A DNA stretch of 19,126 nucleotides from HyVt-560 sp964577195 (GCA_964577195.1 CAZNYF010000037.1:1-19126), one strand, 5' to 3'. Positions 7,680 through 15,907 are shown, numbered from the stretch's first letter. Program-made: numbers and translations. The notes: a model not told the origin generated them from the sequence alone.

Positions 7680-8282
7680 ATGACAAACCCAAGCACAACA
7701 AAATATTGGCTAGCAGCGATTATTATTGCTGTTTCAGGTTGCACTTCTTTGAGCACCAAAGAAACAAAATATTTCTCATTAAAGAATCAGAATGTCGTAA
7801 CGATGGATTCTGCAAATTCTCAACTTTCTGTTGGTCTCGGGCCGTTTGAGTTTCCGCAATTGCTTGATCGCCCACATCTCGTCACCAGAGATACCGAACA
7901 CAAAATTCGTCGTGCTGAATTTCAACAATGGGGTGGTTCTCTGGAAAGAGAATTTCTAGAAGTTTTGGCAGACCATATCGGAGCCAATCTCGGCACCTCG
8001 CAATTATTCATTTACCCCTGGAACAATCGACGCCGACCTGAGTATCAGATTCGACTCAATGTCTCACGGTTTGATGGTCAACTGGGTGGCGATGTTACCT
8101 TATCAATTCGCTGGCAGATCCTTTCGGACAATGGCAAACAATTGATTGCCACCAGACATAGTCAGATTTTTGTAGCGACTAAAAGCAAAAGCTACAGTGA
8201 TTATGTTTCAGCACTGGCTGAAGCCGTGAAAAAGCTCGCGGATGAAATCAGTCTGGTGGAAGCGCTCCGAGTAAAACAGTAA
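7680..8282 (+). CDS. pqiC: PqiC-type outer-membrane-associated lipoprotein
   Basis: 200 residues. A lipoprotein signal peptide ends in the lipobox VSGC, with lipidated Cys21. The remainder matches the ABC-type transport auxiliary lipoprotein family (PqiC/YmbA): YFSL near the start, LGPFEFPQLLDRPHLVTR, RRAEFQQWGGSLEREFLEVLADHI and a C-terminal helix SDYVSALAEAVKKLADEIS. PqiC anchors the PqiB tunnel at the outer membrane. ATG at 7680 immediately follows the pqiB stop at 7677-7679, so translation depends on coupling. Confidence 0.93.
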   Translation: MTNPSTTKYWLAAIIIAVSGCTSLSTKETKYFSLKNQNVVTMDSANSQLSVGLGPFEFPQLLDRPHLVTRDTEHKIRRAEFQQWGGSLEREFLEVLADHIGANLGTSQLFIYPWNNRRRPEYQIRLNVSRFDGQLGGDVTLSIRWQILSDNGKQLIATRHSQIFVATKSKSYSDYVSALAEAVKKLADEISLVEALRVKQ

Positions 8283-8288
8283 TAGCGA

Positions 8289-8525
8289 ATGAGTAATTAC
8301 CAACCCATTGAATGTGGTCAGCATAGCGAATATGAACTTGCCATAATGCGCGGTCAATTGCTCCAACTAACGTGGGAAACTTCTGAAGGCAGTGTTCAAA
8401 ACAGCATAGTGAAACCTGTTGATATTTTCACCAGACAGGAGGAAGAATTTTTATTGGTAATAATAGATAAAAAGAAAATCGAGATCCGACTGGATCAAAT
8501 TAAATCGGCAGTGATTTCTAACTAA
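8289..8525 (+). CDS. rof: Rof-like Rho-binding antiterminator
   Basis: 78 residues. The opening YQPIECGQHSEYELAIMRGQLLQLTW and the closing EEFLLVIIDKKKIEIRLDQIKSAVIS line up with Rof (YaeO), the small Sm-like protein that binds Rho and blocks Rho-dependent termination. YxPI-C near the N-terminus and LRLDxI near the C-terminus are the recognisable positions. It starts 6 nt after the pqiC stop without a strong Shine-Dalgarno sequence, so coupling to pqiC is likely, and the terminator at 8561-8600 ends the operon. In E. coli rof is not part of pqiABC, so the placement is unusual. The gene symbol is by similarity only. Confidence 0.8.
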   Translation: MSNYQPIECGQHSEYELAIMRGQLLQLTWETSEGSVQNSIVKPVDIFTRQEEEFLLVIIDKKKIEIRLDQIKSAVISN

Positions 8526-8560
8526 AGAGTCTAAAACCTTTACCATAATCTATCACCCAT

Positions 8561-8600
8561 AAAAAACGCCCGAATAAATCGGACGTCCTTTTTCTTTTTT
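8561..8600. terminator. bidirectional rho-independent terminator
   Basis: CGCCCGA (8567-8573) pairs with TCGGACG (8579-8585) across a short AT loop. An A-run sits on the left (8561-8566) and a T-run on the right (8588-8592, and 8594 on). On the plus strand it has one C-A mismatch; on the minus strand that becomes a G-U pair followed by six U, making it strong there. It serves the convergent rof and SCP2-like genes. Confidence 0.8.
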
Positions 8601-8648
8601 AGTAATCCTTGACGGCTGGTCTGTCAGAGATTACTAATAACTTGTTGC

Positions 8649-9158
8649 TTAGTTACAAGCAGGCTTGTCACCGCCGAGCGTACCGGTCAGCTTAAGGAAC
8701 GCATTGAATGGTCCCATAATGCCCATCGCTTCCGCTTTAGGGCCAGTGAATTTCAGCTTGCCCGTCGACATGGCACCCATCGCGCCACAACCGAACTTAC
8801 CTGAACCCATGCAATCCCAGTTCTTGTCACTGGCGTGCATGACGTAGTCGTGCTTTTTATCGAAAGCCTTTCCATCAGGTGCGCCACCATAAGCACAATG
8901 TGCTTTGCCATCCTTGTTGACGATATTCAGCTGGATTTTACTGCCTTCACCGCAAGCAGTGCGATAGATCTGAATCATTTTAAAACCGCGATCGCCGTCA
9001 TTGGCGACAAAAGCATCTCCGCCTAAACCGGTGGTGATTGTGTCACTGCCGTTCCATGCGTCGCATGCGCTTTTACCCCAATCGGCGTCCATGAAGGCTG
9101 CTTGACCGATTACTGGAAGTGTCATTGCTAGTGTTACTAATAGTGTCTTTTTTAACAT
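8649..9158 (-). CDS. secreted SCP2-like sterol/lipid-binding protein
   Basis: 169 residues from ATG 9158. This start gives a clean signal peptide (MLKKTLLVTLAMTLPVIGQA, cleavage before AF) and has AAAGG upstream; a longer frame to 9212 would bury the signal. The mature part follows the SCP2 pattern: an alpha/beta N-terminal half with IQLNIVNKDGKAHCAYGG, and a C-terminal block YVMHASDKNWDCM ... MGAMSTGKLKFTGPKAEAM, like the SCP2 helix that closes a hydrophobic pocket. SCP2 domains bind sterols, fatty acids or acyl-CoA. The mature chain has six cysteines (32, 69, 88, 116, 124, 168), consistent with periplasmic disulfides. It is divergent from the LolA-like/DUF1302/RND genes, suggesting a shared substrate pathway. 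The SCP2 call is by motif only. Confidence 0.72.
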   Translation of the reverse strand: MLKKTLLVTLAMTLPVIGQAAFMDADWGKSACDAWNGSDTITTGLGGDAFVANDGDRGFKMIQIYRTACGEGSKIQLNIVNKDGKAHCAYGGAPDGKAFDKKHDYVMHASDKNWDCMGSGKFGCGAMGAMSTGKLKFTGPKAEAMGIMGPFNAFLKLTGTLGGDKPACN

Positions 9159-9453
9159 GTACTTAATACCTTTTCTCGTGGTAGTCATTGGATTGTTCCA
9201 AATATTCACCAATAAAATGTCTAAATCACAAGGCTGAAACTACAGGCCAGTGATCAGCATTATATATTTTATATATAAGTTATTTATATAAACGGATGAC
9301 TTTGGAGGCAGGATATTAACTGATAAAAAGACAAACAATCAAGCAAAATCAGTAATTTAACCTACCGTGACAGTAAACACGCGAATATTCATAAGTTATG
9401 AAACAGGGTGCTTTTAACAATCATATCTTAATTAGCATCTTATAATATACCAG

Positions 9454-9480
9454 TTAATATCAGTAAGTTACTGATATTAA
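9454..9480. promoter_or_regulatory. perfect 27-bp palindrome, candidate regulator binding site
   Basis: TTAATATCAGTAA (9454-9466) is exactly reverse-complemented by 9468-9480 around a single G at 9467, giving 13-bp arms. Perfect symmetry of this length with a one-base centre is what dimeric helix-turn-helix regulators bind. Its centre lies about 74 bp upstream of the start expected from the TATAAT at 9529, an activator-like position for the rightward genes. Confidence 0.7.
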
Positions 9481-9528
9481 AGCCCCGTTAATAAATATTT
9501 TTTATAGAACAATTGTATCAACTTCCGC

Positions 9529-9534
9529 TATAAT
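9529..9534 (+). promoter_or_regulatory. -10 element for the LolA-like gene
   Basis: Exact TATAAT at 9529-9534. At 17-bp spacing the -35 position reads AGAACA (9506-9511), only 3 of 6 matches to TTGACA. The weak -35 fits a promoter needing an activator. The expected transcript start is near 9541, leaving a leader of about 74 nt. Confidence 0.5.
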
Positions 9535-9557
9535 CGCCGTATAAGAACTATTACATA

Positions 9558-9584
9558 AGGGAAGGTGCACCACTAGTCTTCCCT
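9558..9584 (+). promoter_or_regulatory. leader hairpin upstream of the LolA-like gene
   Basis: AGGGAAG (9558-9564) pairs with CTTCCCT (9578-9584) around a 13-nt loop, inside the predicted 5' leader and about 20 nt before the ribosome binding site GGAG (9605-9608). It may stabilise the mRNA; there is no T-run to make it a terminator. Confidence 0.4.
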
Positions 9585-9614
9585 GACCACTCGTTTAATT
9601 AATTGGAGATCTTT

Positions 9615-10577
9615 ATGATCAACTTACCATCTACCTGGCGTTCAATGCTGGGCGTTTGTCTAACACTCACTTCAGCTACTGCAATAGGCAGTGTTGATCG
9701 CAGCTTGGCCTATCCTTCAGGGACTCCTTCGGCTAATGAAATTGCTGATCAAGTATATTTCGTCAATCATTTCTATGCGATGGATAACTACGCAATTACC
9801 AAACAAGGTAAAGAGATGACTGTTTTGATCAATAAACCCGCTGGCAAAAAGCCTTCTACGATCACTCTGACTCGTTTTTTGAATAATGAATATGACGATG
9901 ACACTAGCGTCAATGCCAAAGATCTGGCGATTTTTCACTCTGGGAAATTGCGCGGTACTGGCATGTTGATCACCGACTTTGATGATAAAGCCAAAAGCCA
10001 AACATACGCGATCTGGCTGCCGTCTCTAAGAAAAATCCGTCGCTTTGCCGAACCTGCCCATGATGATGCCTGGGGTGGATCAGCCTTCACGTTTGGAGAT
10101 GTCACTTTAAGAAAGCCTCATCATGAGACGCATGAGCTAGTCGGCGAAGATACTTTTAACGATTGTCTGGGTGCTATTACTTTAGGTCCCGGCGAAGGCA
10201 ACCGCTATACCAAAAATCTTCCAGAAGCTGATTGTGATGCCAAGGGACGTGCAGTCTACAAGTTGAAAAGCACCACAACCTTTCCAAACTGGTGGTATGA
10301 CCACCGCGTCAGCTATGTTGATAAAGAGTCATTTGCTGATCACCGCACTGAGTACTTCAAGGGCGGCGAAAAAATCAAAGTTATCGACAGAAAGTGGAAC
10401 CATGCAGCAGGCGTCAATGATCCCCGAGCTATGACCTGGGGTTACTGGTACGGCAAGACGCTGGCTACTGGACACGAGACTTGGGCTGTGATTCCAGATT
10501 CTGTGACTAAAACCAATGACGAGTCGTTTAAGCCGTCACTTTGGACAGAAAAAACCCTGCGTAAAATTAAGCAATAA
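9615..10577 (+). CDS. LolA-like outer-membrane lipoprotein-sorting family protein
   Basis: 320 residues from ATG 9615, which has GGAG at 6-nt spacing; the TTG at 9603 overlaps this ribosome binding site and is rejected. A secretion signal ends near residues 23-32 (SATAIGSVDRSLA). The mature protein matches the COG2834-like, LolA-fold proteins that accompany RND/MMPL exporters: STITLTRFLN, TYAIWLPSLRKIRRFAEPAHDDAWGGSAFTFGDV (the family signature, about residues 133-166), FPNWWYDHRVSYVDKESF and GYWYGKTLATGHETW. These beta-rich periplasmic proteins probably carry a hydrophobic ligand between exporter and outer membrane. It heads the cluster with the DUF1302 and RND genes. Confidence 0.85.
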   Translation: MINLPSTWRSMLGVCLTLTSATAIGSVDRSLAYPSGTPSANEIADQVYFVNHFYAMDNYAITKQGKEMTVLINKPAGKKPSTITLTRFLNNEYDDDTSVNAKDLAIFHSGKLRGTGMLITDFDDKAKSQTYAIWLPSLRKIRRFAEPAHDDAWGGSAFTFGDVTLRKPHHETHELVGEDTFNDCLGAITLGPGEGNRYTKNLPEADCDAKGRAVYKLKSTTTFPNWWYDHRVSYVDKESFADHRTEYFKGGEKIKVIDRKWNHAAGVNDPRAMTWGYWYGKTLATGHETWAVIPDSVTKTNDESFKPSLWTEKTLRKIKQ

Positions 10578-10691
10578 CCGCGCAATGATTAGCTCGGCGA
10601 TTCTTTATAAAATTAGAGAATCTGTCGGGCTTAATCTTAAACACAGATTTTCCACCACCTACTTACCACCAACTACTACTAAGGAGACGCT

Positions 10692-12848
10692 ATGCGATTC
10701 CCAACAAAAACGCTATTAGCAGCATCAACCGCCATATTATTCTCGCCACTCGCTCAAGCTGAATTTGAGCTAACCGGTTATTTAAAAAATGAAACTTCGG
10801 TCTTCATTACAGAAGGACAAACCATCGGAGCCGGAAAAACCACTTTCGACAACACCAATCATGCCGTTGGAGACATACTGAAATCAGAATTCTCTGCACG
10901 CGGATTCTTGAATGCTGACCTCGGTGAAAACGCTACGGTACACGCCGAAGTCAATCTTATTTTTGATTCAGAAGGTATCAATAGTGATTATAAAGGTCAC
11001 AACGCTTACACCCAACACGATTACTTACGTGAACTGTATATCGATACCACGGTAGGTGACTGGGATTTCCGTATCGGTAAACAACAAGTTGTTTGGGGTA
11101 CTGCAGACGGTATCAAATTGCTCGATATCATCAACCCAACCGATTTTCGAGAACTGGTACAAAACACCTCTGAAGATTCACGTATCCCTGTCATCATGAT
11201 CAATGCAGAAGGCAGTATTGGCGATAATGGTAACTTACAGTTCATTCTGTCAGAAGCTCGCGGCAACTTTATTCCTGGCTTAAATGGCAATGGTGATCAA
11301 GGTCAGCCTTTCATTATGAAAGGTGTTGATACCATTACTGGTCAGGTCAATGGCTTTATGAATATCGCGCCGAATCTTGGTGCTACAGCAGCACAGTTTC
11401 AGGGTTTTGCGGCAGGTGCTCCATTACTTGGGTTTTTAAACGCCGGCGGAACGTTAGGTGATGTAGGAACTCCTTCGCCACTTCCTCAAGGCACGCAGCT
11501 AGGTCAGGTCGGCGGCGGTCTTTTCACCGTACAGGACTTTATCAATGGACAGACCCCGTTTTGTCAGGGCGGCGACCCTACCAATGCAGAAACACTAGCT
11601 ATTGTTGGCGCGCTTCAAGCGGGAGTAACACCTCCTCCTTCAGGGATACTCGGAACAACTTGTGCGCAGATGCTGAACTCAATCGCGCAAAACTTTGCTC
11701 AGAATCAGAACAAAACCAATCTGGTTAACCCAACATTTGATGCTGTGGTTAATCCCGATTCTGCTTTTGAAGTGATGCCTAATGCTACTTTTGCAACTTT
11801 TGATACTTTTGCTGGCATTTCTACCAAGTACAAGAAAAGAACAGACGATGCAGTAACCGAAGGCAATGTCGGTTTTCGTTACAGAGACACCACTGCCGGT
11901 GGTACCAACTGGTCAGTTAACTTTCTGCGTAGTCAAGGGCCTAACCCCTCTATTAACCTTAGCTGGGAAGATAGTGCAGGTAACGCCCTGAATGTTGCTA
12001 AAGTGAATACACCGGGATTTGATGGCAACGGCGACGGAACATTTGATCCTAATTTAGGTGAATTCCCTCCAAGCCCATTGACCACAATTGCTCTCCTCAA
12101 TGCAGACAACACACCGTTTAATGCACAGGCTCAAGGTGGCGCTGCCACGCTGGTCTTCGAAGAAACTCTGGATCCAGTGATCAATATCGGAACCTCGTTT
12201 GATACCGCCTTTAAAACAAAAGCATTAGGCGCGATGGTTCTCCGAGGAGAATTTCTCTTCCAGCAGGACGTGATGATGCCAATTGTTGATCGTAACGAGC
12301 TGGGAATAGGTAACATCGCAGCCGGACTGGTCATGCAAGAGTCAGATTTTTTCCGCTACGTTCTGGGACTTGATATTACAGTTGCGACCAACCTGCTAAT
12401 CAGCACCCAGCTAATCCAGTTTATCAATCTGGATTATGTTGATGATGAGACAGCTTCAAATGGTTCAGCTTGTAGCACTCAAGCGCATCCATTCGACCCT
12501 ACAGGTACACCTTCTCCGGTACATATCGCAAATTGCGGCAGATACACAGCTGACTTCCCTACTCTGAGTTTGACCAACAATCTGCAAGCTGGCGATGAAG
12601 TTGAAACCTTTGTTTCTTTCTTTCTATCCAAACCATTTGGCGATTCGTTCCAGCATCGTTGGAATAACATCTTTATCGCAGAAAATGGTGGCGGTTACTG
12701 GAACCGAGCAGACGTAGAGTACAGCTTCAGTGACTTCATCATTGGAACCGCAGAAGCAAACTTCTACTTCGGCGATGACGACACCCAGTTTGGTCAGTTT
12801 GAAAGCTCTTCAAACCTCCAGGTTGGACTGAAATATCTGTTCCAATAA
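10692..12848 (+). CDS. DUF1302-family outer-membrane protein
   Basis: 718 residues. The signal peptide MRFPTKTLLAASTAILFSPLAQA is cut after residue 23. The mature start FELTGYLKNETS and the block LRELYIDTTVGDWDFRIGKQQVVWGTADGIKLLDIINPTDFRE are typical of DUF1302, a predicted large beta-barrel found next to LolA-like/DUF1329 and RND/MMPL genes in clusters for steroid and other hydrophobic-compound metabolism. The C-terminus (SSSNLQVGLKYLFQ) has the alternating pattern of a final barrel strand. Residues about 190-330 and 430-480 are glycine/proline-rich insertions; one holds an EF-hand-like loop at 444-457. ATG 10692 follows AAGGAGA. The leader carries TACCACCAAC, which recurs twice before the RND gene. 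A strong terminator follows the stop codon. Confidence 0.87.
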   Translation: MRFPTKTLLAASTAILFSPLAQAEFELTGYLKNETSVFITEGQTIGAGKTTFDNTNHAVGDILKSEFSARGFLNADLGENATVHAEVNLIFDSEGINSDYKGHNAYTQHDYLRELYIDTTVGDWDFRIGKQQVVWGTADGIKLLDIINPTDFRELVQNTSEDSRIPVIMINAEGSIGDNGNLQFILSEARGNFIPGLNGNGDQGQPFIMKGVDTITGQVNGFMNIAPNLGATAAQFQGFAAGAPLLGFLNAGGTLGDVGTPSPLPQGTQLGQVGGGLFTVQDFINGQTPFCQGGDPTNAETLAIVGALQAGVTPPPSGILGTTCAQMLNSIAQNFAQNQNKTNLVNPTFDAVVNPDSAFEVMPNATFATFDTFAGISTKYKKRTDDAVTEGNVGFRYRDTTAGGTNWSVNFLRSQGPNPSINLSWEDSAGNALNVAKVNTPGFDGNGDGTFDPNLGEFPPSPLTTIALLNADNTPFNAQAQGGAATLVFEETLDPVINIGTSFDTAFKTKALGAMVLRGEFLFQQDVMMPIVDRNELGIGNIAAGLVMQESDFFRYVLGLDITVATNLLISTQLIQFINLDYVDDETASNGSACSTQAHPFDPTGTPSPVHIANCGRYTADFPTLSLTNNLQAGDEVETFVSFFLSKPFGDSFQHRWNNIFIAENGGGYWNRADVEYSFSDFIIGTAEANFYFGDDDTQFGQFESSSNLQVGLKYLFQ

Positions 12849-12857
12849 CAGCTAACA

Positions 12858-12883
12858 AAGGGGTGCATTTGCACCCCTTTTTA
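12858..12883 (+). terminator. rho-independent terminator after the DUF1302 gene
   Basis: AAAGGGGTGCA (12858-12868), a two-base TT loop and TGCACCCCTTT (12871-12881) form an 11-bp perfect stem running into T residues. It starts 9 nt past the stop codon, so the RND gene at 13059 either has its own promoter or depends on partial read-through. Confidence 0.9.
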
Positions 12884-12985
12884 GTTCGTAGTAAGCGTAA
12901 CTTCCTTCTAAGACAACCATACGCCTACTCTTTAAAATACAGTTTATCTAACGCACATTTTAATTAAGCACCACCACATAATAAG

Positions 12986-13038
12986 TACCACCAACACTTG
13001 AAGCCGACTACCAATCGTCTTGATGGCATACCACCAAC
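12986..13038 (+). repeat. duplicated TACCACCAAC in the RND gene leader
   Basis: The 10-mer TACCACCAAC occurs at 12986-12995 and 13029-13038, and a third time at 10664-10673 in the leader of the DUF1302 gene. All copies are in the same orientation and upstream of ribosome binding sites. A shared RNA or protein binding site is possible. Confidence 0.5.
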
Positions 13039-13058
13039 GCTTTTAAAGGAAAAATAAA

Positions 13059-15863
13059 ATGGCTGACTCAAAATCCACCACGCACACTGATTCCGAATAC
13101 GGCTGGTCACGCCGATACGCTCGATTTGTCATGCGGTTCCGCTGGCCAGTGATGGTTGGTATATTGATTGTTACAATTCTCGCAGGATTGTTTATAAAAA
13201 ATCTCGATATTCGTAACGACCCTGACACCCTCCTCCCATTTACCAATCGATATGTCGCCGCCAATGCCTACGGTGAACAAAAATTCGGCATGGGTAACCT
13301 GATGGTACTGGGGTTTGTAGTTAAAGAAGGCGATATTTATCAGCCCTGGTTTTTAAATATGGTGCAGGATGTGCATCATAAGATGGTCGATTTACCGACG
13401 TCTCGTGGATACAACTTCATGGACATCGGCGCACAAAAAATTAAATACATGGGCGCTAAAGATGGCAGCCTGTTGTTTAAAAGGCTGATGCCAGTTGAAG
13501 GCATTAGCACGGATGACCCTGCTCTTGCCAAAGAACAAATGGCTTTTCTCAAAGAGGGCCTGGAAGATAATCCAGTACTCGCCCCAATGCTGGTTTATAA
13601 AGAAGATGCCAATGGGAACCGTTGCGAATTTGGTCAGGAAAACTGTGTCGCCAAAGGTACATTTATCATTGGTGACTATAGTGACGAAGTAAAAGAGATG
13701 TACCTTCCCTGGGTTGCCTCTGTCGCAGACATCCAGAAAGAAATCCTCGATAAGTATGGTGACAAAGTTGAAGTTTTAGTCGCTGGAGAACCCTACTTCC
13801 TCGCTTACATGATTTGGGATCTGGTCAAGAAATGGTGGTTATTCGTCATTTCTCTGCTCATTGTTTTTGGCATTCTCTGGTGGGTGAATAAAGGCTGGCG
13901 CGGCGCAGTATTTCCTCTCTTGGGTGTTGGAGCAACCATCATTCTCACACTTGGGCTAATGGGATTGACCTCCTTCAAATTGACCACCATGATGGTACTC
14001 ACGCCGATGCTGCTATTGGCCATCGGCACGGGACACGCCGTGCAGGTAACCCGGCGATTTCTCAACGAAATGTTGGATTCAAAATGTGACCCTCATGTCT
14101 CAGCCGAAAATGCGATAGCACATACGATTATTCCAGCAACGCTAGCGATCATCACCGACATGGTGGGCTTTGCCACGCTTGCAACCGTCGATATTTCTTT
14201 TTACAAAGCCTATGCCTATTTTGGAATGTTCGGCATGGCAACATTGCTGCTCACCACCACGACCCTTATCCCATTAATGCTCTCGGTCTGGCCCCCAAAT
14301 CTTGATCCGGTTCGAGATAAAGCGATTTGTGAGCCATCCAAATTTGAAAAGTTCTTTGCTCGTAAATCTACTGGCATGTTAACCGGGCCACTCAAATGGA
14401 TTCCCATCGTCATTGTCTTAGTCATTGTTGGCTGGTCAATTAAAGAGACGAGAATACTGGAAGGTACCACTGCTGATCTTATGCCTGGTGTAGAAAAAGG
14501 CATTAACTATCCGCGTGCTGCTTTTAAGGAACGCTCCATTACAATTCAGGATCTTAATCGTCTCGGTGAAGTTATGCCTGGAGTCATCTCTGTGAATCTC
14601 ACTTTCACCAGCAGGGAGCCTATGTCAAAAGAATGTGTTGATGACTATTTCCCGGATTCTATTTACGACATTACAGATCGCAGCGAAAAAGCTCAGCAGT
14701 GTAAAAACTATGAACAGACAATGAGCTGTTGGGATTCAGAAGCCTGTGGTGCTCGCGGCATTATGAACAACGCTGAGGTACTCTCGGCAATTGAAAAAAT
14801 GGAAGACTGGATGCGGGCACACCCCTACATTGGCTTCACCGGATCGTATATTCAATATGTGAAACTTGTGAATATGCTGCTGGTTAGCCCTGAAAACGCA
14901 CCTTCTGATCCTGCTCTATTCCACATACCAAATGATGACTTCCTTAAAGCCAATAGAGCCATTTATTCGGATCCGGATGATCCCGACTTTTTACCTGATG
15001 CCAATACTCTGGTACAAAACTACAATGGATTACTGGAAGCCAATACATCACCTGGTGATTTATCCGCATTCGTTTCTGATGACTGGAATGAAGGTGTCAT
15101 TATGGGGTTTGTGAATACCTTAGACCCGGTTAAAACCCATCAGGTCGTTGTCGATATTCACCAGTACATGACCGAGCACAAAAACGATCCTGGCATGGAT
15201 CAAATTAATTTTGGAGTAAGAAACGGTCAGACGATAACACTTCCGGAAACAGGGCAGACAATCACCGTCTCTGGTGACCCCAATGAAGTGCTCCCCGGTC
15301 TTGGCGGTTTCCTAGGTGCGACTGAAGCGACGCGTGAAGTTGCTTGGGATAACTGGTTAAAAGGACCATTACAAACCGCTCTGGCAATTTTCATTATGGC
15401 TGCGGTTATGTTCCGCTCGTTTATTATTGCGGGGCTACTCACGCTTATTCTGTTAATCACGCTATTCGCACAATACGGTTTGGGCGGCTACTTTACTCGC
15501 CATGAAAACTGGTCTGGTAACCTCGCCTTTCACTTACAAGTTGCATTGAGTATTTCGATGGGATTGGGTGTTGATTATTCGATCTACATCATCTCGAGGC
15601 TACGAGAAGAAATGAAGCACCACGCTGGAAACTGGAAAAAGGCACTCTATGAAACCCTCGCCACCACAGGTGGCGCGGTCTTCGCTTCGGTCATCGTCTT
15701 GCTGGGATCATTTATACCTCTGGTATCAACCGACCTTGCCAACACCTGGGGCTTGAGTATGTACATTGGTCAAGCACTGTTGATCGACGTGGTTACAGCA
15801 CTTACGCTGCTGCCATTATTGATTTACTGGCTCAAACCCAAGTACATCTTTCAAAAAGACTAG
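13059..15863 (+). CDS. RND/MMPL-family exporter
   Basis: 934 residues, inner membrane. The layout is a two-fold repeat with 12 predicted spans. TM1 is near residues 28-48 (FRWPVMVGILIVTILAGLFIK) before a first periplasmic domain starting DIRNDPDTLLPF. A block of five spans covers about 248-415 (WWLFVISLLIVFGILWWV onward) with the family motif TPMLLLAIGTGHAVQ. A second half starts near 446 (WIPIVIVLVIVGWS), and its last block includes SMGLGVDYSIYIISRLREE and TTGGAVFASVIVLLGSFIPL. MMPL/RND proteins export lipids, sterol-like compounds or siderophores using the proton gradient. Cysteines in both periplasmic domains (RCEFGQENC; QQCKNYEQTMSC) may form disulfides. ATG 13059 has AAAGGA 8 nt upstream. 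It is a partner of the LolA-like and DUF1302 proteins; the substrate is unknown. Confidence 0.92.
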   Translation: MADSKSTTHTDSEYGWSRRYARFVMRFRWPVMVGILIVTILAGLFIKNLDIRNDPDTLLPFTNRYVAANAYGEQKFGMGNLMVLGFVVKEGDIYQPWFLNMVQDVHHKMVDLPTSRGYNFMDIGAQKIKYMGAKDGSLLFKRLMPVEGISTDDPALAKEQMAFLKEGLEDNPVLAPMLVYKEDANGNRCEFGQENCVAKGTFIIGDYSDEVKEMYLPWVASVADIQKEILDKYGDKVEVLVAGEPYFLAYMIWDLVKKWWLFVISLLIVFGILWWVNKGWRGAVFPLLGVGATIILTLGLMGLTSFKLTTMMVLTPMLLLAIGTGHAVQVTRRFLNEMLDSKCDPHVSAENAIAHTIIPATLAIITDMVGFATLATVDISFYKAYAYFGMFGMATLLLTTTTLIPLMLSVWPPNLDPVRDKAICEPSKFEKFFARKSTGMLTGPLKWIPIVIVLVIVGWSIKETRILEGTTADLMPGVEKGINYPRAAFKERSITIQDLNRLGEVMPGVISVNLTFTSREPMSKECVDDYFPDSIYDITDRSEKAQQCKNYEQTMSCWDSEACGARGIMNNAEVLSAIEKMEDWMRAHPYIGFTGSYIQYVKLVNMLLVSPENAPSDPALFHIPNDDFLKANRAIYSDPDDPDFLPDANTLVQNYNGLLEANTSPGDLSAFVSDDWNEGVIMGFVNTLDPVKTHQVVVDIHQYMTEHKNDPGMDQINFGVRNGQTITLPETGQTITVSGDPNEVLPGLGGFLGATEATREVAWDNWLKGPLQTALAIFIMAAVMFRSFIIAGLLTLILLITLFAQYGLGGYFTRHENWSGNLAFHLQVALSISMGLGVDYSIYIISRLREEMKHHAGNWKKALYETLATTGGAVFASVIVLLGSFIPLVSTDLANTWGLSMYIGQALLIDVVTALTLLPLLIYWLKPKYIFQKD

Positions 15864-15880
15864 ATTGATCTTTGATCATC

Positions 15881-15907
15881 AAAGGCTCACTTCGGTGAGC
15901 CTTTTTT
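15881..15907 (+). terminator. rho-independent terminator after the RND exporter
   Basis: AAAGGCTCAC (15881-15890), a stable TTCG tetraloop, and GTGAGCCTTT (15895-15904) continuing into T residues. It is 18 nt past the stop codon and clearly isolates the dioxygenase operon downstream. Confidence 0.93.

Larger units (their letters stand above)
9213..9614. other. 402-bp divergent regulatory gap (SCP2-like / LolA-like)
   Basis: Strongly AT-rich, with no gene seen. From left to right it holds the minus-strand leader of the SCP2-like gene, AT-alternating DNA (9261-9291), a perfect 27-bp palindrome (9454-9480), a plus-strand -10 box (9529-9534), a leader hairpin (9558-9584) and the ribosome binding site of the LolA-like gene. 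Confidence 0.6.

Noticed and set aside
9159..9212. Longer start for the SCP2-like protein at 9212
   Set aside because: It would place 18 extra residues before a standard signal peptide; ATG 9158 has its own AAAGG site.
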